A stretch of 64,000 bases of DNA from Mansonella perstans (taxonomy: Eukaryota > Nematoda > Chromadorea > Rhabditida > Onchocercidae): contig JBAMDO010000580.1 of the NCBI GenBank assembly GCA_037074765.1, forward strand, positions 620,001-684,000. The letters run 5' to 3'. This document shows, piece after piece, positions 61,668 to 64,000 of this stretch; within the stretch, counting starts at the first letter, position 1; every line of letters starts with the position of its first letter. The notes under the pieces are model-generated. The model saw only the letters and a program-made list of their open reading frames with translations. It did no database searches and was not told where the DNA came from. The translations under genes were made by a program, and so were the position numbers.

Positions 61668-64000
61668 GGTATCAATATCAAAACATGGTATTAGAAAATA
61701 TGTCTGAATTTTTTTTCTGTTTTAAGACTGAATCAAACTATATCGAGTGATTGTTCGACCATATCGGATGGAAACTTAGACATACCTCCAGGGTGGATTT
61801 GTGTGATTGGGCGCATTTCTTTTTTTTGAAGAAGGGAACCCTTATTTACAAATCTTTTTTTTTTCAAGACTAAATTAATTTGTATAACTATTATTTCTTG
61901 ATCGTATTTTACTATTTCTTAATAATAAATATTTATTGAGAATCATCTCAGTTATTTGAAAAAATCTGTAGTGTTTTTAGTTCTAAGGGCTCTATGATTT
62001 GCTAACAGAGTGTTTACTTTTTATCGCTTGCTGGTGTTATGTTCACTATTCTCATTTTATATGGTAAAGTTGTGTAAATCTATTTTTCTTGTCGTACACA
62101 GTACATTTTGTGGGAGAACTCTTCTATCGCTACAATTTCTTGCGATTTGCTTATGGGTTAGATCTGATTGCAGAAATATTGTACATACAAAAGATGGTAA
62201 AATCCTGTGAGGGCGTATGGAATGTCATGCAAAGCGGAATGGAGACTGGCAGTTCCTCTCTCTTTCGGAAAAAAGTGAAACTTTAGCATGGTTCCAAAGA
62301 AGGAGACATGAAAAATATGCTTTTGAAACTTCAGTTATCAGAGCTATCCCCATAATGTTATGAAATAGGATGGATCTGTCATCGTTGTTACAATTATATT
62401 TTCGACTTTACCATATGTGAATTTCTGGGAGAGGTCCATTATGTTTGTTCCATCTAATTTTTTTTGATTACGTTTACGTTTTATTTGACACTACCAAGAT
62501 TCTAGCTATAAAAATGCGTTTGTTGTATCTTAATGACTCATTAGGAAAGATAAATTCTAGTATGTTTGTTTTTCGCACCTTTCTTTGGAACTGATGAATC
62601 GCTGTCACTCCACTGAACACTTTTCCGGTCATTATGATGAACTGGATTGATGTGCTGTATGCAAATTATCTCATTTTCTGAATTAAATGATTAATTCCAA
62701 ATTAATTTGTTTTTAGAAATAATTTGCAGGGTATTGAAAAAAACAACAATGATGCTGTCAACCATTGTAAGTTAACATTCTGCTTCTTAATTTTTCTCTA
62801 TTATAAAAATGGTGAAGGATAAAACCTACACATCTTCGATTTTTAGATTTCAGCTTTAAAGAATGATGTCAGAATTGAAAAGTATAGTGCATATGCAACC
62901 GTCATTTTATTTCATTTCGAAAAAGGATTTTTCTGTATTGTAGTAATATATATTGTAATATCATGCCAGTTATAAAAATATTGAAAATTAGTATTTGCTT
63001 ATGATACATTGAGATACTGATGATAACTTAGAAAATTAAGAATGTTCAAGGCTTTTTAATTTTTTTTAGTTTTTTTTAGTCTCATTTTGCACGTCACACA
63101 CGTTTCATTATTTAGGAATAACTTTTTATATAGGATCAGTGATTGATCTTGCTGTATTTCCTTACAAATGAATTTTTCAGCATTTCATAAACGATTGATA
63201 ATATAATGTGGATTTTCTCTGTGGATTATCATATACATTCTTTACTGTTCCTACATTCGTTTTGTGAGAATGTTTTTACTAAACTAAGATGACATCGTGT
63301 ATAAATACATGAATTTCAACAAAATTAATTTTTACGCAGCTTCTTCTTGCTATATTTTTGATAAAAAATTTTGATGGCATGACCGGAAAGGACACAAGAA
63401 TCAAATCATTTCATTCAAAGTATTCGATCGATACTTCGCTTAAATTTACACAGGTCGGAATTTGATTATTCTTTTATATACCTCACTCTGTTATACCTAT
63501 GTCAAAAACATGAGAAAGAAAATGAAAAAAAAGAAAAAAATGTTTCCCTGAAACAGTTTCAAATATTTCACATAAGACAATAAATCGTTAAGAAGTTTTG
63601 CAATTTGTGACAGTGTAAATCGTAGACTTCTGGATGTGCTGTCAATATATATTTTCTGAAGAACAAATTCATAAATTGCTTTAAAGAAGTCTTTATGTCT
63701 ATTTCAAAAATTTTTTAATCAATGACTAAGAGTTTTTAATTTAATTGATTTTTTAAATTGAAAAATGGAAAATTTGAAATCAGAGTCTTTAAATTGATCC
63801 GAAGTAATAGCAGGACCGTTTCATGGGAGAAACAAATTTGCAGTTTAAAGCTCACTAGTTTCTCTGAAATAATTCCCTTTTGAAATATACCGAAATTCTT
63901 TCTGGACATAGCTAGTAGAACCAGAGGATAATAAAATTTTCCAAGCGATTTAGTTTTGCCTGATTTAATTTGAGAGATCACAGAGGAGTTCAGATCCTTA
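61668..64000. other. 3' flank, no supported gene
   Basis: AT-rich. AATAAA-like signals near 61920 may end the UFC1 message. An open frame at 62089-62286 (+), which follows TACACAG, has some protein-like content but no recognised domain or partner exon. The minus-strand ORF 63736-63981 shows nothing recognisable. Confidence 0.55.

Noticed and set aside
62010..62286. Overlapping plus-strand ORFs downstream of UFC1
   Set aside because: No domain, no partner exon; a TACACAG acceptor-like site alone is too weak.

Overview
The window is AT-rich animal nuclear DNA, and several traits point to a nematode, most likely of the filarial/spirurid type. Genes are split by many short introns with strong TTTCAG/TTTTAG acceptors, several start codons lie directly behind an acceptor with no exon upstream (expected for spliced-leader trans-splicing), and some families have nematode character. 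The species cannot be named from the sequence. There are no bacterial genes, rRNA, tRNA or CRISPR arrays that I can support.

Layout. 1-3361 (-): 5' end of mevalonate kinase, with an 18-copy minisatellite in intron 1. About 3.4-15.2 kb: large stretch with no gene I can support, only simple repeats. 15.2-18.0 kb (+): CK1/TTBK-like kinase. 18.4-21.0 kb (-): membrane-anchored coiled-coil PDZ protein, followed by a 44-bp minisatellite. 23.9-25.5 kb (-): orphan secreted/type I membrane protein. 27.0-27.8 kb (-): mitochondrial pyruvate carrier MPC1, divergent from a TTDN1/MPLKIP-like gene (+, 28.1-29.2 kb). 30.7-37.7 kb (-): CDK12-type transcription kinase with RS-rich and proline-rich arms. 39.5-43.2 kb (-): ESS2/DGCR14 splicing factor. 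44.6-47.2 kb (+): divergent bestrophin. 47.7-48.0 kb (-): possible two-exon micro-gene. 48.3-55.9 kb (-): 22-exon KANSL2 homologue with a long C-terminal extension. 56.4-58.7 kb (-): dynactin p62 (DCTN4). 60.5-61.7 kb (+): UFM1-conjugating enzyme UFC1. The rest to 64 kb has no gene I can support.

Gene models were built by hand from splice signals, frame continuity and remembered family signatures. For every multi-exon model the exon phases were checked and add up, and the complete models sum to a multiple of three. The genes are mostly housekeeping: transcription and splicing (CDK12, ESS2, KANSL2), mitochondrial and isoprenoid metabolism (MPC1, MVK), dynein cargo transport (DCTN4) and ufmylation (UFC1). 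They do not form one pathway. Points worth a second look are the DLG motif of the CDK12 kinase, three GC-AG introns, the highly altered bestrophin, the KANSL2 tail, and several unrelated tandem arrays that all carry TGACCT/AGGTCA.
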